Shown: positions 7,854 to 17,252 of the stretch, piece after piece
How the letters are laid out: the number at the start of each line of letters is the position of its first letter
How positions within the stretch are numbered: the first letter of the stretch is position 1
Source of the DNA: Acetatifactor sp.
Lineage (GTDB): Bacteria; Bacillota; Clostridia; Lachnospirales; Lachnospiraceae
Reading direction: 5' to 3'
Length of the DNA: 38,165 bases
Assembly (NCBI GenBank): GCA_029055435.1
Contig: JAIDDH010000067.1
Coordinates: 1-38,165 of the forward strand
The notes under the pieces: generated by a model
Seen by the model: only the letters and a program-made list of their open reading frames with translations
Told to the model about the DNA's origin: nothing
Databases searched by the model: none
Program-made: the position numbers and the translations under genes

Positions 7854-10800
7854 TTACTTGATCTTGATCGTCACCTTGGCGGTGGCATTCTTAATATAGC
7901 TGTACCCGTAATAATAGCTGTACCTCACATAGCCTGTGACACTCTTGCCCCGAAGCCGCATCCTGTCCTCAGGCGTCACAGTGGACTTAAAGCGGAGCAC
8001 CACCTTGGGCTCGCCGGTCTCCGCATCCGCAAGATATTCCATCTCAAAGAGCTCGTCAAAATTATTGGCCTTACCGCCTACATTCGCATTCAGAAGCTGG
8101 GTGTCATAATCCGGTATAAATTCCGCCGGTGTAGTCTTCAGGGTAATATACTCCGACTTCTGAATATCCAGCGTGTAGGAGGAAGTAATTTTCAGCGGCG
8201 CAGCCTTGTTGACCTTCACCGTGATCGTGGCCGGCTTACACATGAGCTGACCGTCTCTCAGGAACGCAACCTTATATTGGAAACTGCCCGACTTGAGGTC
8301 ATTCCCCGCCTCTGCATGCAGCGAGAAGGTTCTGTCTACCGGATCAAAATCGCTGAGATACAGATCGGGTCCCGACTTGGATATCTTAGCAATCATAATC
8401 TCGTCATAGCTGCCGTAATCATACTGGTAGGTCAGCTTCTGCGTGGGTATATAATACTTCCCATCCTCCTCCACCAGTTCATACCGATTGGTAAATCGGT
8501 TGCTGTACAGCTTTCCGTCAAGGAGCTTTAACTTGGGCGGAGCATCATATTGTTTATTCCAGCCCACATTGACGAACTTCAGCGTCCCCGACATATTGCC
8601 CATCTGCACAGTAAGCTCTGCTTCCTTTGCCGTGGGCGTTACCAGCAGATAATCCCCATCCTTCTTGACTTTACATTTTTTCCCGGTATATTCCTGGTCA
8701 AACCAATCATTGAAATATCGGTTTCCGTTAATGTTCACGCCCATTCTCAGCTTTAACACAGCCCCTTTGGGCGCATTGTAGCGAATCGTACCGCTCTGTA
8801 TCGCATAACTGTTTACCTCAAAACCGTCGCTGGTAATATTGGAGAGATAATAACTGATGCTTGTGACAGCAGGGGCAGTGATTGTAAGCTTTACGGACTT
8901 GGACTTCTTTCCGCCGTCCTTGGAAGCCGCCTTTATTGTGATGGTAGTACATTTCCTCACATGCAGATAGTCTACACCGTCTGACCGGGAAATATAGGCC
9001 GCCGCAGTATTTTGGGCATTATCCGCAGGCGTGATGGTGACATAATTGTTTATGTTGTTGCCGTTCTTATCCTGCACCACCACCACTGCGCCCTCTGCCT
9101 GCGCGGCTGTGAGCTCATACTTATTGCCGGCTTTAAGCCAGTTGCCGTGGCCGTCCCCTATGCGTATATAAGCAGGCACCACCGCTGTGGACACAATCTG
9201 CACATACGCCGTTGCTGTGGCCTCGTTTTCCGCAAAATCCGTCGCTTTAATCACAATGGCGATATAATTATTGCTGGTGTCCGGGTCCACATAATACCCT
9301 TTCTTGACGGTGACCTTTCCGTTCTTGTTCACGGATATATTATTCTTCACATTATCCGTGGGATCCATGACCGTAAAATCAGTTCCTGTGCTGTCCGGCA
9401 CAGCCGACTTAATTTCATAACTGAACTTCTGGCTCTTGGTCTTCTTATTGTCGTAGTAGCCCCGCCCTACGGGAACGGCGCTAAAGGTGATATTCTTATT
9501 GTTGATTGCAGCCTGGGTGGTTATGGCGCTGGTATCGATATACCAGATACTCGCCTGCACCGTCAGGGTAAAGGAGGTATTGGCCTGATACATCGTACCG
9601 CCCTGGGGCGAACCCACCGTGGCTTCCTCGCCCACGCCGGCATAGACCACTACCTTGTATTTGCCGGGCACCACATTGGATGCCGCCGATATATACAGCT
9701 CATCATTGTCGTTTCGGAACGCACAGGTCAGCCCCGCGCAGACCGCGCCTCTGCTGTCATAGGCAACCGCCGTCAGATCATGGATATAGCTTGCCTTCTT
9801 ACTGTACTTGACAGTACCTGCCAGCACATCCTCCTGCCCGGTCAAAATCGTGGTCTTCTTCTTGGTAAATCCCAGTTTATCTTCATAGTAAAGGTTTCTG
9901 GTGGCAAAACTCTTGGTGATGGTATTGCCGGCAAGCGCAGTCTGTAAAGGCTCCTCGCTCGGCGTATCCGCATCCGGGACTTCCTCAGTCTTGTCGATGA
10001 GCACCATCCTCACGGAGAACTCATAGAGACAGGCCGTGGGCGCTGACAGATCCCCGTCATTTACCTGAACGGACTTACTCTGAGTATTGTTGTCTGCCGT
10101 CTTGGGAATATAATAATACACCGGCCAGGTGGCGGAACCCGCCGGAACCTCTTCGCCCTCCTGCGGCATCGCCGTCACCTTCACTTCATAATATGCATCC
10201 TGCTTCTCTGTGCCATCACTGCCGTTTTTGACTGCTGTGAAATTCAGCACAACCTCTTTATAGCCCTGAGCGCTGCTGGTCAGACCGGTAAGCTTCAAGC
10301 CGGCCTCGCCGGTGAGCTTCGCCGTTCTCTCAGTTCCATAGAGAATTGCAAAATCCACCTGCTCCGGGTCAATGACCACAAAATCAGCCTGCTCCTTTAC
10401 CGTGAAGGAATATCGATTGTCATAGTCCAGCTCCATCGCCGTATAGATGACATTGCCCTTCTCATCCCGGGTCACCATGGCCAGCGCATAGCCGGGCTTT
10501 TCAATCTCAATAGAGACTTCGCTCCCCAACTGGGCCATTCCATCCTGGTCAACTCCCGAGACGACCGCATCGCCCTTCACCGCCACAGACACCACATCCC
10601 GCTCCACGACAAGCCCTACCGACAACGGCTCTGTCTTCGCAGTGGACAATTCTGACGTCTTCAGTCCATACTGATATACCCATCGCCCGTCCACCAGAGC
10701 TCTGCTCTTCTTCATTGCAAGGATGCCCGAAAGCGCCTCGGGAATCTCCAGCCTGTAGCCATAGCGGACAGCGGCTTCAAATACAAATTCTTCCGTCTCC

Positions 10801-11150
10801 GACACATCTATCCGATAGACAGTCTCTGCCGCCACATATTTCAGAGGCGTAACTCCCACCACATCAGGCACAGTGATGACAATATCGCCCCGGCTGTCCG
10901 GGAAAGTCACATATTGATAGACCGCCTGCGCACCCGCTGCGTCAATCTGCCCGTCCGTTTGCATGTCGGCATCAACGCCGTCTCCCGTGCCAGTCTCTCT
11001 GTCTGCCAAATTCTCCGTCGCAGATAAATCTTCCCATGGAGTCGGTTCTGAAATCAGCTCCGTGGCATTTACCTGAAAATCAGGCAGGGAGCCTGCCAGC
11101 AGCGCTGCCGCCAAGACTCCCGAAATAATTTTCTTTATATGAATCTTCAT
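7854..11150 (-). CDS. Large secreted protein with beta-rich repeats, function unknown
   Basis: 1098 residues. A Sec signal peptide is clear (MKIHIKKIISGVLAAALLAG, cleavage probably after VNA near 29). The rest is rich in Thr, Val, Lys and Tyr, with alternating beta-strand patterns of Ig-like or cadherin-like extracellular modules (for example VKVTAMPQEG, TSFTLTVQASIWYID, SVKLTITAPAVTSISYYL). I see no catalytic motif, LPXTG sorting signal, SLH or choline-binding repeat, so attachment to the wall is not shown. The start has GGGAG ten bases upstream. It lies 31 nt after the PfkB kinase gene with no terminator between, so it may share that transcript. Confidence 0.85.
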   Translation of the reverse strand: MKIHIKKIISGVLAAALLAGSLPDFQVNATELISEPTPWEDLSATENLADRETGTGDGVDADMQTDGQIDAAGAQAVYQYVTFPDSRGDIVITVPDVVGVTPLKYVAAETVYRIDVSETEEFVFEAAVRYGYRLEIPEALSGILAMKKSRALVDGRWVYQYGLKTSELSTAKTEPLSVGLVVERDVVSVAVKGDAVVSGVDQDGMAQLGSEVSIEIEKPGYALAMVTRDEKGNVIYTAMELDYDNRYSFTVKEQADFVVIDPEQVDFAILYGTERTAKLTGEAGLKLTGLTSSAQGYKEVVLNFTAVKNGSDGTEKQDAYYEVKVTAMPQEGEEVPAGSATWPVYYYIPKTADNNTQSKSVQVNDGDLSAPTACLYEFSVRMVLIDKTEEVPDADTPSEEPLQTALAGNTITKSFATRNLYYEDKLGFTKKKTTILTGQEDVLAGTVKYSKKASYIHDLTAVAYDSRGAVCAGLTCAFRNDNDELYISAASNVVPGKYKVVVYAGVGEEATVGSPQGGTMYQANTSFTLTVQASIWYIDTSAITTQAAINNKNITFSAVPVGRGYYDNKKTKSQKFSYEIKSAVPDSTGTDFTVMDPTDNVKNNISVNKNGKVTVKKGYYVDPDTSNNYIAIVIKATDFAENEATATAYVQIVSTAVVPAYIRIGDGHGNWLKAGNKYELTAAQAEGAVVVVQDKNGNNINNYVTITPADNAQNTAAAYISRSDGVDYLHVRKCTTITIKAASKDGGKKSKSVKLTITAPAVTSISYYLSNITSDGFEVNSYAIQSGTIRYNAPKGAVLKLRMGVNINGNRYFNDWFDQEYTGKKCKVKKDGDYLLVTPTAKEAELTVQMGNMSGTLKFVNVGWNKQYDAPPKLKLLDGKLYSNRFTNRYELVEEDGKYYIPTQKLTYQYDYGSYDEIMIAKISKSGPDLYLSDFDPVDRTFSLHAEAGNDLKSGSFQYKVAFLRDGQLMCKPATITVKVNKAAPLKITSSYTLDIQKSEYITLKTTPAEFIPDYDTQLLNANVGGKANNFDELFEMEYLADAETGEPKVVLRFKSTVTPEDRMRLRGKSVTGYVRYSYYYGYSYIKNATAKVTIKIK

Positions 11151-11181
11151 AGCTATACTCCCTGCATATTACAGAAATCGC

Positions 11182-12267
11182 TTATCTCTTGATGTCATAG
11201 TTCATATTCATCAGATTGCGGATAGCTTTCTCGTCGTCCGTGATATTGGCATCACCGTGGATGGTGTGCTTGATCACGCTGCTTGCCACCGCAAAATTAA
11301 TCATATCCATGGCCTTATAATCATGCATGATTGCATAAATCAGGCCGGACGCGAAAGCATCGCCGCCGCCCACGCGATCCAGAATATTGAACGTGAACAG
11401 CTTACTCTCGAAGGTATGGCCTTCATACCACATATAAGCCTTCAGACTGTTCTCACTGCCGCTGTGTGCATAACGCACATGTCTCGCGATACATTTCAGA
11501 TTGGGATAGCGCTCCACAAAGGCCTTGAACACCTCATCCTGCTGCTCATATGTAGGCTGCAGAGGCACATTATCCTTCCAGTCGCCCTTGCTGTGGTCGT
11601 TCTCATCCCTCCAGAGATGATACGGCTCGATGCCCATCAGCACATCCACATAGGGCAGACATTTAGTACAGAAATCCCTGGCCTCTTCCCATGTCCAGAG
11701 AAGGCTTCGGAAATTGCCGTCAAAACTCACTGTGAGCCCCTTCTCCTTTGCCTTGATCAGACAGTCCAGAACCAGCTGCTCACAACTTTTGCTGAGAGCT
11801 GGTGTGATACCGCTCAGATGAAGCCAGTCAAACTCTTCCAGCAGAGAATCCAGATTCACTTTGGAGAAATCATATTCCGACATGGCGCTGTGCTTTCTGT
11901 CATAAGTCACCTTGCTGGCGCGGATGCCGTATCCGGTCTCCAGATAATAGGTTCCCAGACGATGGGTGGGCGTCTCCTCCGGCGTACTCAGAATAACGGG
12001 CGTACAATGCACATCATTGCTGCGCAGCATCCTGATAGCGCTCTTGCCCAGACTGTTGTTAGGCACCACTGAAAAGAAAGTGCTGTCCACTCCCAGATTT
12101 GCCAGTGCCAGTGCAATATTGGCCTCGCTGCCGCCATAGCTCGCCTCAAAGGTATTGGTCATCCGTATCTTCTCATAATTGGGCGGAGTCAGACGAAGCA
12201 TAATCTCTCCCACCGCCAAAAATTTTACATCTGCATTCTCTGCCAACAAAGGATTTCTATGTTCCAT
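11182..12267 (-). CDS. PfkB-family sugar kinase, probably 2-dehydro-3-deoxygluconokinase
   Basis: A 361-residue ribokinase-fold kinase that phosphorylates a sugar or sugar acid with ATP. The N-terminal FLAVGEIMLRLTPP and YGGSEANIALALANLG are PfkB signature 1. The C-terminal DRVGGGDAFASGLIYA holds the anion hole and catalytic Asp. SFDGNFRSLLW resembles KDG kinases, hence the tentative substrate; other sugars are possible. The start is ATG 12267, eight bases after AAAGG. The longer in-frame ATG at 12336 is rejected because it forms part of the -10 box TATAAT of the promoter. No other pectin or uronate genes are nearby. Confidence 0.88.
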   Translation of the reverse strand: MEHRNPLLAENADVKFLAVGEIMLRLTPPNYEKIRMTNTFEASYGGSEANIALALANLGVDSTFFSVVPNNSLGKSAIRMLRSNDVHCTPVILSTPEETPTHRLGTYYLETGYGIRASKVTYDRKHSAMSEYDFSKVNLDSLLEEFDWLHLSGITPALSKSCEQLVLDCLIKAKEKGLTVSFDGNFRSLLWTWEEARDFCTKCLPYVDVLMGIEPYHLWRDENDHSKGDWKDNVPLQPTYEQQDEVFKAFVERYPNLKCIARHVRYAHSGSENSLKAYMWYEGHTFESKLFTFNILDRVGGGDAFASGLIYAIMHDYKAMDMINFAVASSVIKHTIHGDANITDDEKAIRNLMNMNYDIKR

Positions 12268-12334
12268 ACTATTCGCCTTTCCCCGTCCGGCCGCCTCGCG
12301 CGCCCCGCCGGTCTCGTTGCTTTCCGCTATTTTC

Positions 12335-12364
12335 ATTATACAAAATCCCGCCGCTGCGCGTCAA
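12335..12364 (-). promoter_or_regulatory. Promoter of the PfkB kinase gene
   Basis: Minus-strand TTGACG (12359-12364), 18 nt, TATAAT (12335-12340). The first ATG of the longer reading frame overlaps this -10 box, which places the true start at 12267 and gives a leader of about 60 nt. Confidence 0.7.
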
Positions 12365-12394
12365 CCTAAATATCCGATTAAATCCGGAAGAACG

Positions 12395-12714
12395 CATCCG
12401 TTCAGCCTGAAATATTGCGAGGGTATATTCAGTCGGTGTCGAGGCGGAAGAAGACCGGGATGGTTTAGCAGGCTCTGGCGGAGGTTGGTGCGTTTTCTTA
12501 TAGTGCGTGCAGGAGACCAGGGTGAAATGCGCACGGATGCGCATTTCAGGCTCTACGGTGCATGGATGCACCTTAGAGCCGACCCGCAGATTTCAGGATA
12601 CTATAACCGCACTATTAGAAAACACCCAACCGCAGCCCGCCTGCTAAACCATCCCGGTCTTCTTCCGCCGACACTGTTGAAATAGCGTTCGCAATTTTTC
12701 CTACCAAAGAAAAG
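12395..12714 (-). repeat. Family A cloverleaf inverted-repeat element, copy 3
   Basis: Opposite orientation to copy 1. Arms 12443-12473 and 12639-12669 pair perfectly over 31 bp, the longest stem of the family. H2 (TGAAATGCGCA/TGCGCATTTCA) and H1 (GGCTCTA/TAGAGCC plus GGTGCAT/ATGCACC) are both present between 12522 and 12580. H1 shows a T-A to C-G pair change relative to copies 1 and 4. Inner boxes GCGTTTTCTTATAGTGCG and ACCGCACTATTAGAAAAC are kept. The right terminal repeat is lost where it meets the U tract of the pnp terminator. It lies between pnp and the PfkB promoter. Confidence 0.88.
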
Positions 12715-12747
12715 GGAGCATGGCAGATTCCATTCCACCACACTCCC
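12706..12747 (-). terminator. pnp terminator
   Basis: On the minus strand GGGAGTGTGG pairs with CCATGCTCCC (with two G-T pairs) around a 14-nt loop, followed by TTTTCTTTGG. It begins about 31 nt after the pnp stop. Its U tract occupies the place of the outer end of family A copy 3. Confidence 0.78.
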
Positions 12748-12778
12748 TCATTATGCTTTTATCTCATGCGTACAGCCT

Positions 12779-14869
12779 TTACTGCTGTGCCACATCCTTC
12801 ATGGAGAAGCTGATTCTTCCCATCTTGTCCTTGCCAAGGCATACGACAGTCACCACATCGCCCAAAGTCAATACATCCTCCACGCGATTGATTCTCTGCT
12901 TGGCAATCTTGGAGATATGAACCATACCCTCCTTGCCGGGAGCAAACTCCAGGAATGCCCCAAACTCCTTGATGCTGACCACTTTGCCCTTGAAGATCTG
13001 TCCTTCCTCAAACTCGGTGGTAATGATCTGCACCATCTCCACAGCCTTGTCCATCATCTCCTTGTCGGTGCCGCAGATAGATACCATGCCGTCGTCGGTG
13101 ATATCGATCTTCACGCCGGTGCGGGCAATGATCTCATTGATGGTCTTGCCGCGCTGTCCTACCACATCGCCGATCTTCTCGGGATCAATCTGAATGGAGA
13201 TGATCTTGGGCGCATAAGGGCCGACCTCCGGTCTGGGAGCAGCGATGGCAGGCTTCATGCAATTATCCATGATAAACAGTCTCGCCTCTCTGCAGCGGGC
13301 AATCGCACCCTCCACAATAGGTCTGGTCAGACCGTGAATCTTAATATCCATCTGAATGGCAGTGATACCCTCGGTGGTACCGGTCACCTTAAAGTCCATA
13401 TCTCCGAAGAAATCCTCCAGCCCCTGGATATCGGTGAGCAGCACGAAATCGTCATCCGTGTCCCCGGTCACCAGACCGCAGGAGATACCTGCCACCATCT
13501 TCTTGATGGGCACGCCTGCCGCCATCAGAGACATACAGGATGCACAGGTGGAAGCCATGGAGGTAGAACCGTTGGACTCAAAGGTCTCGGATACAGTGCG
13601 GATCGCATAGGGGAACTCCTCCTCAGTGGGAAGCACAGGAATCAATGCTCTCTCTGCCAGCGCACCGTGGCCGATTTCACGTCTTCCGGGTCCGCGGGAG
13701 GGCTTTGTCTCACCCACAGAGTAAGAAGGGAAATTATAGTGATGCATGTAGCGCTTATTCACCTCGTTCTCATCCAGCCCGTCAATTCTCTGAGCCTCAG
13801 AGAGCGGTGCAAGCGTACATACGTTACAAATCTGGGTCTGTCCACGGGTAAACATCGCCGAACCGTGTACCCGGGGAATGATATCAACCTCGGCAGCCAG
13901 CGGACGGATCTGGGTAATTTCACGCCCGTCGGGACGCTTGTGATCCTTCAGAATCATCTTGCGGACAGTCTTCTTCTCATACTGATAAACCGCCTCGCCC
14001 AAAATGGCAAGCCATTCCTCATTCTCAGCGAAAGCCTCCTCCAGCTTGGCTGTGATCTGGCGGATATTCTCTTCTCTCACCTGCTTCTCGTCGGTGAATA
14101 CAGCCTCCTCCATCTCAGCGGGAGGCACGATGCCCTTGATTGCCTCGAACATCTCATCGGGAATCGCACAGCTTGTATACTCATGCTTGGGCTTACCCAC
14201 CTCGGCAACAATCTTGTCTATGAAAGCAATGATTGTCTGATTGATGTCGTGAGCCTTATAGATTGCCTCCAGCATCTTTGCCTCGGGAACCTCATTGGCG
14301 CCCGCCTCGATCATGATAACCTTCTCTCTGGTGGATGCCACGGTCAGGTTCAGATCACCTTCCTTCCACTGCTTCTGGGAAGGATTCACGATGAGCTCCC
14401 CGTCGATCAATCCGATCTGAGTCATTGCACAGGGACCGTCGAAGGGAATGTCGGAGATGCAGGTAGCGATGGCTGCGCCGATCATGGCCACGATCTCAGG
14501 ACGGCACTCAGGATCTACGCTCATCACCATATTGTTCAGAGTCACATCGTTCCGATAGTCCTTGGGAAACAACGGACGCATAGGTCTGTCTATGACACGG
14601 CTGGTGAGAATGGCATTCTCACTGGCCTTTCCCTCACGCTTGTTAAATCCGCCGGGAATCTTGCCTGCGGCATACATCTTCTCCTCATACTCCACGCTGA
14701 GCGGGAAAAAGTCAATTCCCTCTCTGGGCTTCTCTGATGCTGTAGCCGTGCAGAGCACGGTAGTATCGCCATAGTGCATAAAAGCACAGCCGTTTGCCTG
14801 TTTGCCCACACGGTTCACATCTACAACCAACTTGCGCCCGCCGAGCTCCATTTCATAACTCTGGTACAT
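12779..14869 (-). CDS. pnp: Polyribonucleotide nucleotidyltransferase (PNPase)
   Basis: Phosphate-dependent 3'-5' exoribonuclease of mRNA decay, usually a trimer. The 696-residue protein has the complete order: first RNase PH-like domain (from MELGGRKLVVDVNRVGKQA), helical linker (about 240-310), second RNase PH-like domain with the catalytic region LEDFFGDMDFKVTGT, a KH domain (about 557-622, GQRG loop) and an S1 domain (about 623-696, GKVVSIKEFGAFLEF). The start at 14869 follows GGAGGAAATT; upstream in-frame ATGs have no such site. It lies downstream of rpsO, the usual neighbour, but a terminator-like hairpin separates them, allowing different levels of the two products. Confidence 0.97.
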   Translation of the reverse strand: MYQSYEMELGGRKLVVDVNRVGKQANGCAFMHYGDTTVLCTATASEKPREGIDFFPLSVEYEEKMYAAGKIPGGFNKREGKASENAILTSRVIDRPMRPLFPKDYRNDVTLNNMVMSVDPECRPEIVAMIGAAIATCISDIPFDGPCAMTQIGLIDGELIVNPSQKQWKEGDLNLTVASTREKVIMIEAGANEVPEAKMLEAIYKAHDINQTIIAFIDKIVAEVGKPKHEYTSCAIPDEMFEAIKGIVPPAEMEEAVFTDEKQVREENIRQITAKLEEAFAENEEWLAILGEAVYQYEKKTVRKMILKDHKRPDGREITQIRPLAAEVDIIPRVHGSAMFTRGQTQICNVCTLAPLSEAQRIDGLDENEVNKRYMHHYNFPSYSVGETKPSRGPGRREIGHGALAERALIPVLPTEEEFPYAIRTVSETFESNGSTSMASTCASCMSLMAAGVPIKKMVAGISCGLVTGDTDDDFVLLTDIQGLEDFFGDMDFKVTGTTEGITAIQMDIKIHGLTRPIVEGAIARCREARLFIMDNCMKPAIAAPRPEVGPYAPKIISIQIDPEKIGDVVGQRGKTINEIIARTGVKIDITDDGMVSICGTDKEMMDKAVEMVQIITTEFEEGQIFKGKVVSIKEFGAFLEFAPGKEGMVHISKIAKQRINRVEDVLTLGDVVTVVCLGKDKMGRISFSMKDVAQQ

Positions 14870-15017
14870 AATTTCCTCCATTCCGCCGCACTGCGGCTGT
14901 TTGATTGCGTATTTCAGCGGAACAGAGAATCCCGAAACCACTGAAAGAAGCATGAGCCTCATACGCCTTTCAGCAATCTCGGATAATGTCTCTGTCCCGG
15001 AATTACCGACACAAAAG

Positions 15018-15051
15018 GAAGCGGAGCGCCCTGTTGGACGAACTCCGCTTC
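15018..15051 (-). terminator. rpsO terminator or pnp attenuator
   Basis: On the minus strand GAAGCGGAG and CTCCGCTTC form a 9-bp stem with a 16-nt loop, followed by CTTTTGTG. It starts 11 nt after the rpsO stop. Partial read-through would feed pnp, for which I saw no separate strong promoter in 14870-15017. Confidence 0.7.
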
Positions 15052-15061
15052 TGCATCTGCA

Positions 15062-15328
15062 TTATTTTCTTAAGCCAAGTCTCTCAATCAGAGCACGATA
15101 TCTTGCAATATCCTTCTTCTTCAGATAATCCAGAAGGCCACGTCTCTGACCTACCATCTTCAACATACCTCTGCGGGAATGATGATCCTTGGGATTCTCC
15201 TTCAGATGCTCGGTGAGCTCCTGAATTCTCGCGGTCAAAACCGCTACCTGAACCTCGGGTGAACCGGTATCGCCAGGAGTTCTGGCATACTCGTTCATAA
15301 TTGCTGTCTTCTTCTCTTTGGAAATCAT
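15062..15328 (-). CDS. rpsO: 30S ribosomal protein S15
   Basis: An 88-residue S15, the normal length, which binds 16S rRNA early in 30S assembly. Conserved parts are [19 protein letters not shown], the loop [15 protein letters not shown], and [25 protein letters not shown] lies 8-12 bases before the ATG. It has its own consensus promoter and a leader of about 80 nt that could hold the usual S15 autoregulatory structure, though I could not assign one with confidence. Confidence 0.98.
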   Translation of the reverse strand: MISKEKKTAIMNEYARTPGDTGSPEVQVAVLTARIQELTEHLKENPKDHHSRRGMLKMVGQRRGLLDYLKKKDIARYRALIERLGLRK

Positions 15329-15416
15329 TGTTCTTCCTCCTTCTTCCTATAAACGCCGGATACCAGGACGGGGTCGGAGTCTCCCCTATCTGAGCATCGG
15401 CTAACCATACTAGGGT

Positions 15417-15445
15417 AGTATAACACACTGCTCTGAAAATGTAAA
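15417..15445 (-). promoter_or_regulatory. rpsO promoter
   Basis: Minus-strand TTTACA (15440-15445), 17 nt, TATACT (15417-15422), with a leader of about 80 nt before the rpsO start at 15328. Confidence 0.72.
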
Positions 15446-15506
15446 GTATACCATGTGATTTTTTCCATACATGCTGTCCGCGCCATGACCGCTGCCGTCT
15501 CTGAAT

Positions 15507-16034
15507 TCATTCCGTTGTTCCAAGTACAAAAAGAACCATATATTCATCATAGGCAATAAAAAAATAATCAAAAGCCATATAAAGATAAATACGCCCCAGA
15601 ATATCAAGAACATGGTCTGAACATTGACTGCCTGGTCTATAAATGCACATAGGTTTCTGTAAATACCAGTTCAAAGCACCGAAAAATTCATCTATTGCTT
15701 CCTTCAGATTTTTGTTAGAACAATGATTTTGAAAGGCTTTATAAACATATTCCGGAACGTCTTCTTCTATCTTCTCGAGCTCCAAATGAATACTGTCAAT
15801 ATCTTTCTGCTTAACGCAATCACTCCCCATAAACTGATTATAGACTTTCAATCTCTTTTTTATAGCATCATCCAATGCTGCAAAATCATTATTGGGAATA
15901 TAAAAGATATCTGCGTCAAAATCCGATGTAGAATCACAGACAAGTGATAGAGCATCCGATAAAACATCAACAACACCTGCAAGAAACGCCACTTCTCCCG
16001 TTTCCTCTTTCAACGCCCCATATTCTTTGCTCAT
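15507..16034 (-). CDS. Hypothetical acidic protein, AT-rich gene
   Basis: 175 residues, not recognised. The gene is supported by a strong GGAGGT five bases before the ATG and an uninterrupted frame. The product is acidic, probably helical and cytoplasmic: no signal peptide, and no clear membrane span except a hydrophobic aromatic C-terminus (IYLYMAFDYFFIAYDEYMVLF). It is visibly richer in A+T than its neighbours, which suggests later acquisition. It begins just behind the terminator of the NlpC/P60 gene, and I see no consensus promoter of its own. Lone acidic proteins of this kind are sometimes toxin immunity proteins, but nothing here shows that. Confidence 0.72.
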   Translation of the reverse strand: MSKEYGALKEETGEVAFLAGVVDVLSDALSLVCDSTSDFDADIFYIPNNDFAALDDAIKKRLKVYNQFMGSDCVKQKDIDSIHLELEKIEEDVPEYVYKAFQNHCSNKNLKEAIDEFFGALNWYLQKPMCIYRPGSQCSDHVLDILGRIYLYMAFDYFFIAYDEYMVLFVLGTTE

Positions 16035-16066
16035 ATTTTACCTCCACAGCTCTCAACGCAAAGAAC

Positions 16067-16122
16067 GCACGGCCGGCACGATCATCCCTGCAAAATCACG
16101 GGAACAGTCCTGCCAGCCGTGC
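16067..16122 (-). terminator. Terminator of the NlpC/P60 gene
   Basis: On the minus strand GCACGGCTGGCA pairs with TGCCGGCCGTGC (one mismatched position) around a loop of about 32 nt, followed by GTTCTTTG. It lies 26 nt after the NlpC/P60 stop. Confidence 0.65.
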
Positions 16123-16148
16123 GAAAATCTTCGACAATATCTCTCGTT

Positions 16149-17195
16149 TTAGTCGTACAGCACGCGCACACACTTCTTGGGCGTACGGTAATTATATTTG
16201 TTGATCTTAATGCCGGACGTCGGATTGCTTGCATGGATAACCTGTCCGCCGCCGATATAAATTGCCACATGATTGATGGTGCCGCTGCTGTTTGCATAGA
16301 ACACCAGATCGCCGGGCAGCAACTCAGATGCGCTGATCTTAGTTCCTTCATTTGCCTGAGCTCTGGAGGAATGGCTCAGCTTCACGCCGTACTTCTTATA
16401 CACGCTGAGCACGAAACCGGAACAATCCGCTCCCTTGGTCAGGCTGGTTCCGCCCCACACATAGGGATTGCCCAAAAACTGCTTTGCATACTCTACCAGA
16501 TCCACGCGGACATCGGACACGCCCTGACCGTAAAGCAGCTCGGTCATAGTGATCGCAGTGTCCAGCTTCTCCTCAACAGTCACAAACTCGGCAGCCACAT
16601 AAGCGTCCTCGCCGTCCAGTGAAACCTGAATCCAGTCTCCCAGATCATCCACAAAATCCAGTTCCTCACCCTTTAACACCTGAGTCATTATAGCGCCGTT
16701 TGTATCAGCCTCATCCCGCACATTCAGGCCGTCCGCATTAGAAACAGCAACCGTGCGGACCAGCTCCTGAGCCTTGAGCTTGGCATCGGGCCCGATGAGC
16801 AGATAATCCGTGCTCACATAGCCTTCCACCTCACCTGACTTAATCTGTGCCCAGCCGTCTAAAAGCTCCAATACCTCACAGGCGGAATCCTTGGGCATCT
16901 TACCCACCAGCTTGCCGTCCATGGAGGGGAGTGCGCGCACATTCAGATTGCCGCTCTCCACATCCGCAATACCAATATTCGTATAGCCCCACAATGCGCC
17001 CTTCGCCTGCTCTGCGATAGACAGATACTCTTCAGCAGTCAGGCTTGTCTCAAATACAGAGCCCACACCTGCCGTCAACAGCATCCCGCCGGCTTCGGCG
17101 GCAGATACCTGCAGGGGATCCAACAGCATGAGGCAGGCCATGCCCGCTGCTACAATCCGCATACTTGTCTTTCTTATTTTATCTTTATGTGCCAT
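16149..17195 (-). CDS. Secreted SH3-domain NlpC/P60 cell wall hydrolase
   Basis: 348 residues. A signal peptide (hydrophobic stretch at about 13-31, AxA-type end VSAAEA) directs export. Two bacterial SH3 domains follow (about 80-135 with LNVRALPSMDGKLVGKMP; about 147-208 with LNVRDEADTNGAIMTQVL), then an NlpC/P60 peptidase (about 230-348) with catalytic C258 in GADCSGF, H309 in INHVAIY and H321 in VIHASN. Such enzymes cut peptidoglycan stem peptides, typically gamma-D-Glu to diamino-acid bonds, and act in growth or separation. It has a perfect consensus promoter and its own terminator, so it is a single-gene unit. Confidence 0.94.
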   Translation of the reverse strand: MAHKDKIRKTSMRIVAAGMACLMLLDPLQVSAAEAGGMLLTAGVGSVFETSLTAEEYLSIAEQAKGALWGYTNIGIADVESGNLNVRALPSMDGKLVGKMPKDSACEVLELLDGWAQIKSGEVEGYVSTDYLLIGPDAKLKAQELVRTVAVSNADGLNVRDEADTNGAIMTQVLKGEELDFVDDLGDWIQVSLDGEDAYVAAEFVTVEEKLDTAITMTELLYGQGVSDVRVDLVEYAKQFLGNPYVWGGTSLTKGADCSGFVLSVYKKYGVKLSHSSRAQANEGTKISASELLPGDLVFYANSSGTINHVAIYIGGGQVIHASNPTSGIKINKYNYRTPKKCVRVLYD

Positions 17196-17252
17196 TTATA
17201 ACTTCTCCATGTTTTTTACATCTTTGTTACAAAATTATTACGTTTCGTGTCC

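Noticed and set aside
8997-9947. Long plus-strand frame opposite the large secreted protein
   Set aside because: It is the antisense shadow of a gene with a clear signal peptide and ribosome binding site; no start signal of its own.
12917-14737. 606-codon plus-strand frame opposite pnp
   Set aside because: Antisense shadow of the complete, fully recognisable PNPase; His/Leu-rich nonsense composition and no ribosome binding site.
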